A DNA stretch of 30,192 bases from a virus. Below, piece after piece: positions 21,041 to 27,820 of the stretch; the first letter of the stretch is position 1; every line of letters begins with the position of its first letter. The stretch lies in IMG/VR virus record IMGVR_UViG_3300046170_000097, positions 1 to 30,192 of that record. The stretch is one strand, 5' to 3'. The translations under genes were made by a program, and so were the position numbers. The notes beneath the pieces were generated by a model. The model was not told the origin of the DNA. It saw only the letters and a program-made list of their open reading frames with translations, and ran no database searches.

Positions 21041-21067
21041 ATTACATACAATTTATTTGTATGTAAT
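21041..21067. other. Hairpin with perfect 11-bp arms
   Basis: ATTACATACAA (21041-21051) and TTGTATGTAAT (21057-21067) are perfect inverted repeats around TTTAT. There is no T-tract on either side. It stands at the edge of a long A/T-only stretch, upstream of the replication genes, and suits a protein-binding or origin-associated hairpin. Confidence 0.55.
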
Positions 21068-21137
21068 AGTATATATAATATATAATATAATAATAATATA
21101 TAATATAATAATAAAGTATAATATATAATATAATATA
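21068..21137. repeat. A/T-only low-complexity tract, candidate unwinding element
   Basis: About 70 bp with almost no G or C, built from TATAATA and AATAATA words. It lies between two hairpins and just upstream of the replication operon. Easily melted tracts of this sort are common at replication origins. A role as a DNA unwinding element is inferred. Confidence 0.5.
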
Positions 21138-21167
21138 GGGCATAGCCCCCTTGAAAGGGGCTAGCCC
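21138..21167 (-). terminator. GC-rich hairpin after the lysis genes
   Basis: GGGC-A-TAGCCCC (21138-21149) pairs with GGGGCTAGCCC (21157-21167), an 11-bp stem with one bulged A and a seven-base loop. It lies 3 bp past the stop at 21170 and should stop or protect the lysis transcript. The sequence after it is A/T-rich but not a run of T, so termination may be incomplete. Confidence 0.5.
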
Positions 21168-21169
21168 AC

Positions 21170-21571
21170 TTATTTTATAGTTCTTTCGTGTATTATTTCA
21201 AATGGAAATATGGAGTCAGCTTTCATATCATCATTATCCACATAGATATATTTATTGTTTATACCTATCCTTGTGAATCCGACCTCTAGTAGAGCCGCTA
21301 TTATCCGATACCGTTTATAAGGATGTTTGCATTGTATTACGGCTGCTCTGCCGATCAAGTGTGATGAATGTTCAAGTTCATTTATTTTACCTCTGCACCC
21401 GTAACAAACAAATCCTTTAAGTACTTTAAATTTCAGCTCGGCTAATTTCCTTGCTTCATCCAACATCTGCAGGAAATGTCTATCCATATTTTTAAAACCT
21501 GTAGAGTGCTTATCGCACCACTTACAGTCAAACTCTTCGTATTCGAAGTGCTTAAGCTCGTGTATACCCAT
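21170..21571 (-). CDS. Degenerate M15-peptidase paralogue, predicted inactive, with added Cys pairs
   Basis: This 133-residue protein aligns along its length with the endolysin at 22091-22447: HFEYEEFD to YFNYSEFD, ELEHSSHLIGRAAVIQC to GVESSSHLKGLAADIHC, and KYIYVDND to KFIHVDID. Of the three expected zinc ligands only His71 remains. The Asp is Val78 and the second His is Tyr. Instead there are two CxxC pairs (C16-K-W-C19 and C56-Y-G-C59), which could hold a structural zinc. It probably no longer cuts peptidoglycan and may bind cell wall or regulate the active enzyme. A TTAAACGCA motif abuts its start codon. Confidence 0.7.
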   Translation of the reverse strand: MGIHELKHFEYEEFDCKWCDKHSTGFKNMDRHFLQMLDEARKLAELKFKVLKGFVCYGCRGKINELEHSSHLIGRAAVIQCKHPYKRYRIIAALLEVGFTRIGINNKYIYVDNDDMKADSIFPFEIIHERTIK

Positions 21572-21586
21572 TGCGTTTAAGAATTA
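21569..21586 (-). repeat. TTAAACGCA motif at the start of the M15-like pseudo-enzyme gene
   Basis: Plus-strand CATTGCGTTTAAGAATTA. It fills the 12-bp gap between the upstream TAA and the ATG, and overlaps both. Confidence 0.6.
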
Positions 21587-21709
21587 ACGCCCTTGTCCCT
21601 GATAAGCTTTCTTGTGTCCCTTTTGTCCAGGAGATGCGTTCTTAGAATGAACACCTGGTCTTTTTTTTCTTGACGATTGTATAAAACTGTTAATTATCTT
21701 TTTCGCCAT
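21584..21709 (-). CDS. 41-residue basic protein
   Basis: The ORF runs from an ATG at 21709 to a TAA at 21584-21586 (MAKKIINSFIQSSRKKRPGV, then HSKNASPGQKGHKKAYQGQG). The RPGVHSK...GQG pattern is common in Bacteroidota phages. It overlaps the holin gene by 20 bp. Very basic and probably disordered, it may bind nucleic acid or acidic protein; the function is unknown. Confidence 0.6.
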   Translation of the reverse strand: MAKKIINSFIQSSRKKRPGVHSKNASPGQKGHKKAYQGQGR

Positions 21710-22091
21710 TTTTCTTTCCTTTTTCCCAACTTCTTCCTACAAAGTAAGCACCGTAAACGGTAATCAGCAATGTTTGGAAGATTGGAATATATTCTTTTTG
21801 TACTTTAAATCCACCTATATTGCCATCCGTAAAAGCGAACAGCGTAAACATCACTGTCAGGAATACCAATACCATAGGACGTATGTTTTTTGACAAGAAC
21901 GAGTCCGACTGCATATCGTACTTCCAACGCTCCGTTACTTGGTCCTGCGCTTCCTTGTCAGCTTGCTCAAGCAGCTCCTGAAGCTTTTGCTTGGCCTCTA
22001 AGCGTTCTTCTTCACTTGTGTGGAGGTTGTCTATTACTTTTCCAATATCCTTCAGTAAACCGCCTGTAATGGCTTGAAATATCTTTTTCAT
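21690..22091 (-). CDS. Holin, 3TM / gene-transfer-agent holin type
   Basis: From the ATG at 22091 the protein has 133 residues. A charged coiled-coil N-terminal half (about 20-60) is followed by two clear hydrophobic segments, IRPMVLVFLTVMFTLFAF and YIPIFQTLLITVYGAYFVG, and a Lys-rich tail. The SKNIRPMVL...GAYFVGRSWEK pattern is typical of the GTA_holin_3TM family, which forms lesions in the inner membrane so the endolysin can reach the wall. The start is coupled to the endolysin stop (TAATG), as expected in a lysis cassette. Confidence 0.75.
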   Translation of the reverse strand: MKKIFQAITGGLLKDIGKVIDNLHTSEEERLEAKQKLQELLEQADKEAQDQVTERWKYDMQSDSFLSKNIRPMVLVFLTVMFTLFAFTDGNIGGFKVQKEYIPIFQTLLITVYGAYFVGRSWEKGKKNGEKDN

Positions 22092-22447
22092 TAGTATAGC
22101 CAAATTAAGTCTTGTGATTTATCAGGATCAATATCAACGTGAATGAATTTTTCAGCAACCCCAATGCGTTTAAAGCCTACATCTAAAAGACAGTTAATTA
22201 AGTTATGTCTATCTCTTGAATTGTCGCAATGAATATCCGCAGCCAATCCTTTAAGATGGCTGCTAGATTCCACACCGTTAACCTCTTCATTCCAAAAAGG
22301 AGTTCTGAATCCGCTTGTTATGTGGATAGGCTTATCAAACTTATCTCTAGCTTGATCTAACATTTCTAAAATACGCTTATCCATCATTTGACCACTACCT
22401 TGAACATCAGGGCTGTCAAACTCGCTATAATTAAAGTATTTTAACAT
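22091..22447 (-). CDS. Endolysin, M15 family peptidase (M15_3 type)
   Basis: I chose the ATG at 22447 (MLKYFNYSEFDSPDVQGSGQ; 118 residues); a longer frame would add six residues. It contains ITSGFRTPFWN (43-53), the zinc-binding SSHLKGLAADIH with His64 and Asp71, and FIHVDID with His103, the full ligand set of zinc D-Ala peptidases of this family. It should cut peptide crosslinks of the host wall. It has no signal peptide, so it depends on the adjacent holin. A TTAAACGCA motif covers GFKRIG (about 91-96). Confidence 0.85.
   Translation of the reverse strand: MLKYFNYSEFDSPDVQGSGQMMDKRILEMLDQARDKFDKPIHITSGFRTPFWNEEVNGVESSSHLKGLAADIHCDNSRDRHNLINCLLDVGFKRIGVAEKFIHVDIDPDKSQDLIWLY
22162..22178 (-). 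repeat. TTAAACGCA motif inside the endolysin gene
   Basis: Plus-strand CAATGCGTTTAAAGCCT. It encodes Gly-Phe-Lys-Arg-Ile-Gly. The paralogue at 21170-21571 has GFTRIG at the matching place and no motif there. Confidence 0.5.
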
Positions 22448-22475
22448 AAACCGCAATGTACGCAAATATCACACA

Positions 22476-22634
22476 TTATTTCTTCTTTTTTTTTAACTCG
22501 TACCACTTTTGGGCTGTATAGCCAATAGTAACCAACAATAAAAGTATTTTAAGGCTATCTTCTAATATATCCATTGTGCTAACTGTAATAGCTGATAAGT
22601 TTATTAGATAAAGTTTAAACGAGTTAAAGTCCAT
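22476..22634 (-). CDS. 52-residue small membrane protein of the lysis region
   Basis: The ORF runs from an ATG at 22634 to a TAA at 22476-22478 (MDFNSFKLYLINLSAITVST, then MDILEDSLKILLLLVTIGYT, ending in KKKKK). An internal ATG at 22574 would give a 32-residue form with only the second hydrophobic span, like dual-start holins. It sits directly ahead of the endolysin, so a holin or antiholin role is plausible. The family is common in Bacteroidota phages. Confidence 0.6.
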   Translation of the reverse strand: MDFNSFKLYLINLSAITVSTMDILEDSLKILLLLVTIGYTAQKWYELKKKKK

Positions 22635-22636
22635 AA

Positions 22637-22957
22637 TTAAAAATTTCTACCTGCAAAGGTGTGTACACCGTTACCTTCGGGTTCTACTTCATAAGTTTTC
22701 CAACCATAAGGGCTTTCATCTAAACCATCCCAAAGCACATCAATAGAATATTTATCAGATTGTATACCTTCTGCTTCTATTTCACCATCAGCATCAAATG
22801 TAGGTTGCTCAATATATAGATAACCTAGCTTTACGATAGTATGATTAGCCTCTAAATAGCTTTCGCCTGATAATTCATCTTCAATGTGTGGTAAATCGGC
22901 AATCTTTTCTTCTGCCTGTTCTTGTGTGTTAAACTCGTATTTCTTGAATAGTCTCAT
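22637..22957 (-). CDS. Conserved phage protein after the fibre genes, unknown function
   Basis: This 106-residue acidic protein has a conserved C-terminal part, YSIDVLWDGLDESPYGWKTY, then GNGVHTFAGRNF, seen in many flavobacterial phages. It follows the second fibre gene by 11 bp and lies 3 bp ahead of the small membrane protein. It could be a fibre chaperone or virion accessory protein. No motif tells which. Confidence 0.6.
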   Translation of the reverse strand: MRLFKKYEFNTQEQAEEKIADLPHIEDELSGESYLEANHTIVKLGYLYIEQPTFDADGEIEAEGIQSDKYSIDVLWDGLDESPYGWKTYEVEPEGNGVHTFAGRNF

Positions 22958-22967
22958 TATTTATTTA

Positions 22968-24149
22968 TTAACTTGTTAATGCAATTAGTTCGCTGTTTGA
23001 TAGTGCTTCGTTAAATAAGATAAATTGGTCGCAACTATTTCTTTTTCCTGTATCTGTATTATCTCTTAATTGACCGATAAGTACGCTGTCAGGTGTATCT
23101 GCACCTATGTATGGTACAGAAGTTAAACTTGTACTATCAAGCACCTCTGTTCCGTTTATATATATTTTAGTAGCAGTTGCAGATATAAAGCATACAGCTA
23201 TCTTGTATGTAGTGTCTTTATCACTTGTAAACGATACAAAAACACTATTGTCGCTATCATTTCTTCTTCTTAATGTTAATTGACTTGTACTATAAAAGTT
23301 TAATCCAAAATAACAGTTAAATGTGCCTGTTGCAGCAAGAGAAAATGGTACTTGTGATGTAAACCCACTACTGTCATAATCATCAATCCTTCCTTGCCAA
23401 AATGCAGTAAAAGGGTAATCAGTAGGCATATCAGCAAAGTTTATTTTTTTACAAGTGTCTGCTGTCCTTGTAACTGCTGAACCGCTTGTTTCTATTAAAC
23501 TCGTGCTATAATTTCCTTCCTCAAGTTGAGCACCCCAAACAGCTATTTTGTCACCAGATACACCGCTTACTTCAATGTCCACAAATATAGGTACGCCAAA
23601 ATTACTTGGCGTTACATTGTCTTTTGTATATCTTACCCATTCATTAGTGGGTGTTATACTGTCTTGTGTGTCTGTAATTCCAAAAGATACAGTAGGGTTG
23701 CCACTTAATTTTTTAATATATATTGACGCTGACCTAATTGTACTGTAGTTTGTTAGTGTAGTATAAAATCTTAAAGTAGTATTGTCGCTACCTGTTTTTT
23801 CAATAGTAGCTGCTGTATTTGAACCATTAGGTGCTGTTGCATCATTGTTAGTAACCGTTTCACTTCCACCTAAATCTTGCCAACCTTCTAAATCTCTTGA
23901 TTTGGATATTTGATTAGTCCTTGTGCGTTCTAACAATAAATAACCATCGTTATTGTCAAACTGTACTCTTGGTCTGTTGAGTTCTACGTTTTCAATAAGA
24001 CCTGCTTTATTTACCCTTGTTGCTGTGCTTGCCCTATCGGCATCAAACTGAATAGGTTTAAAGTTGCCATTTTCATCATTGTAAGCTAACAACTCATCTA
24101 CCTTTGTAGCCCAATTATTATCTGTTCCTAATTTAAGTTTTGTTGCCAT
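22968..24149 (-). CDS. Fibre-like protein with LamG-type end, second copy
   Basis: This 393-residue protein shares its layout with the preceding 413-residue protein. It has STATRVNKAGLIENVELNRP, then YLLLERTRTNQ, a beta-rich region with TAPNGSNTAATIEKT, VWGAQLEEGNYSTSLIETSG and a C-terminal LamG-like section ending FNEALSNSELIALTS. Such proteins form receptor-binding tail fibres or head decorations. The N-terminal 30 residues differ fully from those of the other copy, which suggests different attachment. It lies 1 bp downstream of the first copy. Confidence 0.65.
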   Translation of the reverse strand: MATKLKLGTDNNWATKVDELLAYNDENGNFKPIQFDADRASTATRVNKAGLIENVELNRPRVQFDNNDGYLLLERTRTNQISKSRDLEGWQDLGGSETVTNNDATAPNGSNTAATIEKTGSDNTTLRFYTTLTNYSTIRSASIYIKKLSGNPTVSFGITDTQDSITPTNEWVRYTKDNVTPSNFGVPIFVDIEVSGVSGDKIAVWGAQLEEGNYSTSLIETSGSAVTRTADTCKKINFADMPTDYPFTAFWQGRIDDYDSSGFTSQVPFSLAATGTFNCYFGLNFYSTSQLTLRRRNDSDNSVFVSFTSDKDTTYKIAVCFISATATKIYINGTEVLDSTSLTSVPYIGADTPDSVLIGQLRDNTDTGKRNSCDQFILFNEALSNSELIALTS

Positions 24150-24150
24150 A

Positions 24151-25392
24151 TTATTCTATTGTATATAGTAATGCTTTCGCCATTTGCCCAAAGCTGTCAT
24201 AGCTTGTTATTGTTTCTAATTCGCTGTCTGTTAGTGCTTCGTTAAAGTATTGTAGTTGTTTTAATTTACCACTAAAATAAAACCCACTACCTAAATTACC
24301 GTTTGTAAAATCTATTCTGTCTAATCCTGTTGGCGTATTTGCATTTGTGTCAGTTCCTATTTGCGTTCCATTTACATATAGTGCAATATCATTTTGCTTA
24401 TACCTTACGGCAATTTTATTGTAATTGGTAAAATTATAACTTGTAGTAGATATTGACGCTTCTGTACTACCTCCCGAAACAATGTCAGATAAGATTAGAT
24501 TGTTATTGTCGCCTAATTGAATTACTACCCTGTTAGACAATGTGCCGTCAGATATATTTATTATTCTGTATGTGCCGTCATTACCTAAAGCAGCAGCATC
24601 TATAAACAATGTACCCTCACTATCATTAAACGTATCAGAATTTCCTGCCCCACTTGCATAATCTACTGTTCTTGTAACTGATGAGCCACTTGTAGGTATT
24701 AGACTTGTAGCGTAAGTTCCTGCTTCTATTTGACCACCCCACACTAAAATATCAATAGGGTTATCCTCGCCTGTAAATCCTGTATTTACGCCTAAATTTA
24801 GAAAATTACTTTGTCCGCTTGTACTACTTCCGTTTAATTCAAATCTTTGCCATTCACTTGTAACAGTAACTACTTGGTTTCCTGTATTTCTACCATAAAT
24901 ACAAACTTCTTGGCTTGAACCATTTGTACTTTTTAAATATACAGTAGCAGCGTAATTACCAAAAAATGAAGTTGTACTTTTTGAAAGTAAAGCATAACCA
25001 CTACCACTAACACTTGCCTCTAATCTTGTTGCTTCATTTGAGCCATTTGGTGCTGTTGAATAGTTTTGTGTAGTTGTAACCGTTCCGTTACTTTGCGTCA
25101 CCCCCCACAAACTTGCATCGTTGCTATTTGTAAGGTAATTAGTCCTTGTGGGTTCTAAAAGTAAGAAAGGGTCAGGCTGTACTACTCCGTCTATAAAGTT
25201 TCTGCTTAACCTTGCTTGGTTTGCTGCTGTGCTTTCTATAAGCCCATCAGAGTTTACTCTTGTAGCATCTGCATCTGCTGATACTGTAAAATCGCCATCT
25301 CCATTAGCAGGTAGGACTGAATAGAGTTTAGCACCACTTGCTTTGTAACCGCTTGGTATCTGTACTAAAGTTGCTTTATCGTATATGCTCAT
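24151..25392 (-). CDS. Fibre-like protein with LamG-type end, first copy
   Basis: The 413-residue protein starts MSIYDKATLVQIPSGYKASG, a pattern typical of flavobacterial phages. It continues with ADATRVNSDGLIESTAANQA, LLLEPTRTNYL, TAPNGSNEATRLE, VWGGQIEAGTYATSLIPTSG and a LamG-like end with LYVNGTQIG and FNEALTDSELETITS. A role in receptor or polysaccharide binding is inferred. Together with the next gene it is a tandem duplication. Its start overlaps the 65-residue gene by 4 bp. Confidence 0.65.
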   Translation of the reverse strand: MSIYDKATLVQIPSGYKASGAKLYSVLPANGDGDFTVSADADATRVNSDGLIESTAANQARLSRNFIDGVVQPDPFLLLEPTRTNYLTNSNDASLWGVTQSNGTVTTTQNYSTAPNGSNEATRLEASVSGSGYALLSKSTTSFFGNYAATVYLKSTNGSSQEVCIYGRNTGNQVVTVTSEWQRFELNGSSTSGQSNFLNLGVNTGFTGEDNPIDILVWGGQIEAGTYATSLIPTSGSSVTRTVDYASGAGNSDTFNDSEGTLFIDAAALGNDGTYRIINISDGTLSNRVVIQLGDNNNLILSDIVSGGSTEASISTTSYNFTNYNKIAVRYKQNDIALYVNGTQIGTDTNANTPTGLDRIDFTNGNLGSGFYFSGKLKQLQYFNEALTDSELETITSYDSFGQMAKALLYTIE

Positions 25393-25586
25393 TGTTTTAC
25401 TGTGTTATGAAGGGTGTCTACTAAACTCTCTTGTGCTTCAATAGTACCGCTATCGTCTAATACTCTTTTTCTATAATCATTTGCTTCACCTACAATATTT
25501 ATAAAAGGATATTCTCCAACCCAACTACTTTTGTAGACTTTGCCGAAACCTATCGCATTTATTATCTTTCCCCAACCTGTTGCCAT
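25389..25586 (-). CDS. 65-residue structural mini-protein
   Basis: The sequence MATGWGKIINAIGFGKVYKS, then WVGEYPFINI and DYRKRVLDDSGTIEAQESLV, is a type I recognise from flavobacterial phages near fibre genes. The RKRVLDDSGTIEAQ part resembles KERVLEDGGILEAN of the tail protein at 5781-6974, so both may present the same short module. Its stop overlaps the fibre start (ATGA-like, 4 bp). Confidence 0.6.
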   Translation of the reverse strand: MATGWGKIINAIGFGKVYKSSWVGEYPFINIVGEANDYRKRVLDDSGTIEAQESLVDTLHNTVKQ

Positions 25587-25650
25587 TATTCTCTTTATTT
25601 AAAAACTGCTTTAGCTTAATTATGTTTTTTTTCTTTGGTTTGTAACTCAT
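25525..25650 (-). CDS. Possible 41-residue basic protein overlapping the next gene
   Basis: The ORF runs from an ATG at 25650 to a TAG at 25525-25527 (MSYKPKKKNIIKLKQFLNKE, then a Cys- and Arg-containing tail). The ATG overlaps the connector stop as ATGA, the usual coupling in this genome. It overlaps the 65-residue gene by 62 bp, which lowers confidence. Confidence 0.35.
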   Translation of the reverse strand: MSYKPKKKNIIKLKQFLNKENNGNRLGKDNKCDRFRQSLQK

Positions 25651-25967
25651 AAAACCCATCCATTGAAATTATCAGACTTATCCGGATACATACCATCTTG
25701 ACTAGAATCGTTGTATTCAGGGTAGCTACTGCTATTATCAATTATATAATCTAAAAATCTTCTAGTATAGAATTGAGCCTTTGTCTTTGAATTTTCTACT
25801 AAGTAATGAACCTCTTCCATAGACAGGTTCTCTGAAGCTTCACTACGGTGTTTGAATACACCTCCGTTGCTTACCTGGTAAGAAGCAAACATATAATAGT
25901 CTGACTGAGCAAACCATATAAGCATCGGTGTTATATAGTCGTTCAGGAGTGTCTTGTAAGCCTGCAT
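25647..25967 (-). CDS. Head-tail connector-like protein, C-terminal part (frameshifted gene)
   Basis: This 106-residue frame continues the coding sense of the gene at 25843-26157. YKTLLNDYITPMLIWFAQSD, then ASYQVSNGGVFKHRSEASEN and a PEYN...GWVL end are the usual second half of one conserved protein of Bacteroidota phages encoded after the portal. Its apparent ATG at 25967 lies at the break. Removing one A from AATAATG (about 25967-25973) joins the halves as ...TIDAVNMQAYKTLLN into a protein of about 170 residues. Probably one head-completion protein split by a single-base insertion. Confidence 0.65.
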   Translation of the reverse strand: MQAYKTLLNDYITPMLIWFAQSDYYMFASYQVSNGGVFKHRSEASENLSMEEVHYLVENSKTKAQFYTRRFLDYIIDNSSSYPEYNDSSQDGMYPDKSDNFNGWVL

Positions 25968-26157
25968 TATTAACAGCGTCTATAGTGTTGTTTATGATTA
26001 AGCTAGATATCTTATCATAAAGAGATGTGCCTAAATAGTTCTGTATGTGTATGTCTTGACTTACCTCAATAAACTGAACAAACTTGTCAGCATCCACAAC
26101 CCCACCTACGATGGATTTGCGTCTTAAATCATCAGTTGTTATGAATAGTGCCTTCAT
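25843..26157 (-). CDS. Head-tail connector-like protein, N-terminal part (frameshifted gene)
   Basis: The 104-residue frame starts MKALFITTDDLRRKSIVGGV, then DADKFVQFIEVSQDIHIQNY and LGTSLYDKISSLI, typical of a small connector-like protein encoded next to the portal. Family-like sense stops near residue 65, after NNTIDAVN. The remaining 39 residues are out-of-frame reading of the C-terminal half. The true 3' part is in the frame at 25647-25967. The 26-bp overlap with the portal gene is usual here. Confidence 0.65.
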   Translation of the reverse strand: MKALFITTDDLRRKSIVGGVVDADKFVQFIEVSQDIHIQNYLGTSLYDKISSLIINNTIDAVNNAGLQDTPERLYNTDAYMVCSVRLLYVCFLPGKQRRCIQTP

Positions 26158-27364
26158 CTTCCTTCTTTTTAAATAGTGACTTTACTCGATCTATCGCAGA
26201 CAACTTCTCTCCTGTCTCCTCTTCACGTTTAATCTTTGTTTCAATATTATCTAATTGAGTAAACTCAATAGGTTGTAGAGTAACAAAATATAAGTTTAGG
26301 TCAATCTCATTGAACGCTAACATAGTTTTTAAACACTCTATAATTTTTTCTTGGAATGGTCGTATAACAATGTTATCCATAAGTACCGAAGCTGTTCTAA
26401 GCTCCTCCGCATTATTACCAAACCCTGTATTGTCTTTTATTCCAAGAAGTATCGGAGAAACAACTCTGTGACCGAGCATAATTTTCTCACGAGCCTCATC
26501 AGCAAGGAACTGATATTGTGCGTGCGCATCAGGGAGGTGGATAGGCTCTATGTCCGCTTGACGGTCTGGGTCTTCATTGAACGCTAAAATGAACTTTCCT
26601 GAGTTAGATGTCCCTCCGAATTTATCTTGGATTTTGCTTTCAATTAGTTGTTGAGCCTCCTCGTCAGGAACTCCATTATTAAAGTTGATTAATAGTGATG
26701 GCTGTAGGCCATTAAGAATGTTGTTTATATGGTAGTTAGATACCTCTTCTTCTAATGAACAGTACTGTAAACAACCGTGATAATCTACAGGTGCATAGTA
26801 ATAAAACCCTGGTCTGTATGGTTTGATTATATAAAGCTCTCTATGCTCATTACTTTTTCCGTTACCAAATGTGGGTATTCTTTTAGGATTGTCAGACGGC
26901 TTATATTCGCTCCACTTAGGGTGGTAGTAATATGCTTTTATCTTTCCTTCGTCTGCTTTTTCTGCTCTTAGCGTTTCCATAGGGAAATGCGTAAGAGAAG
27001 TAATTCTAGTCTTGCTTTTATTGTAAACAACCTGAACAGCACCTTGACCAAGTAACTTGTAATCATTAACTATCTTTTTTACTTCTTCGTCTTTTAATAT
27101 CATTTTAAAACGAGCAAACATCTCAGGTTTTTCTTCGCTGTCTGTTGCGCTCAATCCTCTTCCGTAAATCATATCTACGATACCATTCACGCAGCAAGAG
27201 TTTGTTGGGCTACTTAAATAATTATCAATTAAATCTCCAAAGTAATTATTATCTTGTCCGTAGGTAACCCAATCATTTCTGTAGTCCTCCTTAATTTCAG
27301 GAATAGTATATCCCTGTAGGTTTACTACTCTAATTGTTCCTGTCGGTTTATTCTTTCTAGGCAT
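26132..27364 (-). CDS. Portal protein
   Basis: This 410-residue protein has portal-like features: NDWVTYGQDNNYFGDLIDNY near the N-terminus, a middle domain with LGQGAVQVVYNKSKTRITSL, a helical core (SNYHINNILNGLQPSLLINF and EAREKIMLGHRVVSPILLGI) and a Lys/Glu-rich tail. The portal is the dodecameric ring through which terminase packs DNA. It is encoded next to connector-like and capsid genes, but more than 12 kb from terL, an unusual order. No frameshift is visible in this gene. Confidence 0.75.
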   Translation of the reverse strand: MPRKNKPTGTIRVVNLQGYTIPEIKEDYRNDWVTYGQDNNYFGDLIDNYLSSPTNSCCVNGIVDMIYGRGLSATDSEEKPEMFARFKMILKDEEVKKIVNDYKLLGQGAVQVVYNKSKTRITSLTHFPMETLRAEKADEGKIKAYYYHPKWSEYKPSDNPKRIPTFGNGKSNEHRELYIIKPYRPGFYYYAPVDYHGCLQYCSLEEEVSNYHINNILNGLQPSLLINFNNGVPDEEAQQLIESKIQDKFGGTSNSGKFILAFNEDPDRQADIEPIHLPDAHAQYQFLADEAREKIMLGHRVVSPILLGIKDNTGFGNNAEELRTASVLMDNIVIRPFQEKIIECLKTMLAFNEIDLNLYFVTLQPIEFTQLDNIETKIKREEETGEKLSAIDRVKSLFKKKEDEGTIHNN

Positions 27365-27365
27365 A

Positions 27366-27722
27366 TTATATTGTTATATATTTTTCTCCAGTAGGAGCAG
27401 CACTATGCTCTGTATATTTACCTGTGTTTAGTGTATGTTTTTGTGTTCTGTCGGTCTGTGCCGTAACATAAACTTTATCCCTAAACAACAATGTAGAGCC
27501 TTGTTTAAGCTCCATAAAATAAATACTACCTTCAGAAAGTATTGAAAAGGTGCAAGGGATACTTATATAGTTACCATCAATGGTTGAGGTAAGGCCCGTC
27601 AAGGTTTCCGTTTCGCCAGTTCCATCTCTTTTAATAACTAAAGTAAGATCACTAGCCTCGACATAAGTTCTTGGTATAATCTTAATTATTTGCTCTTCAG
27701 TAGATGGAAGTAATACTTTCAT
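27366..27722 (-). CDS. Conserved structural protein of unknown function before the portal
   Basis: The 118-residue protein (MKVLLPSTEEQIIKIIPRTY, then LTLVIKRDGTGETETLTG, IYFMELKQGSTLLFRDKVYV) appears to be an all-beta fold. It matches a family found beside portal or tail tube genes in flavobacterial phages. It lies 1 bp ahead of the portal gene and after a terminator. Possibly a head or neck decoration protein. Confidence 0.55.
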   Translation of the reverse strand: MKVLLPSTEEQIIKIIPRTYVEASDLTLVIKRDGTGETETLTGLTSTIDGNYISIPCTFSILSEGSIYFMELKQGSTLLFRDKVYVTAQTDRTQKHTLNTGKYTEHSAAPTGEKYITI

Positions 27723-27756
27723 ATATATATAACTTAAAGGAGCATTATTTGTTTAC

Positions 27757-27785
27757 AAAAAAGCCCCACCGTAAAGGTGAGGCTT
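27757..27785 (-). terminator. Intrinsic terminator after the tail tube gene
   Basis: On the minus strand AAGCCTCACC-TTTAC-GGTGGGGCTT forms a 10-bp stem with one G:T pair, followed by TTTT. It lies 25 bp past the tail tube stop and would limit read-through into the portal genes, fitting a high need for tube protein. Confidence 0.85.
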
Positions 27786-27820
27786 ATTGCGTTTAAGAAC
27801 CTACTATGTTTAAGAATTAG
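27784..27820 (-). repeat. Pair of TTAAACGCA motifs between terminator and tail tube gene
   Basis: Plus-strand TTATTGCGTTTAAGAACC (27784-27801) and a variant TACTATGTTTAAGAATTA (27802-27819) are spaced 17 bp, as in the 11.37-kb array. The second, with core TTAAACATA, supplies the TAA stop codon of the tail tube gene. Confidence 0.65.
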
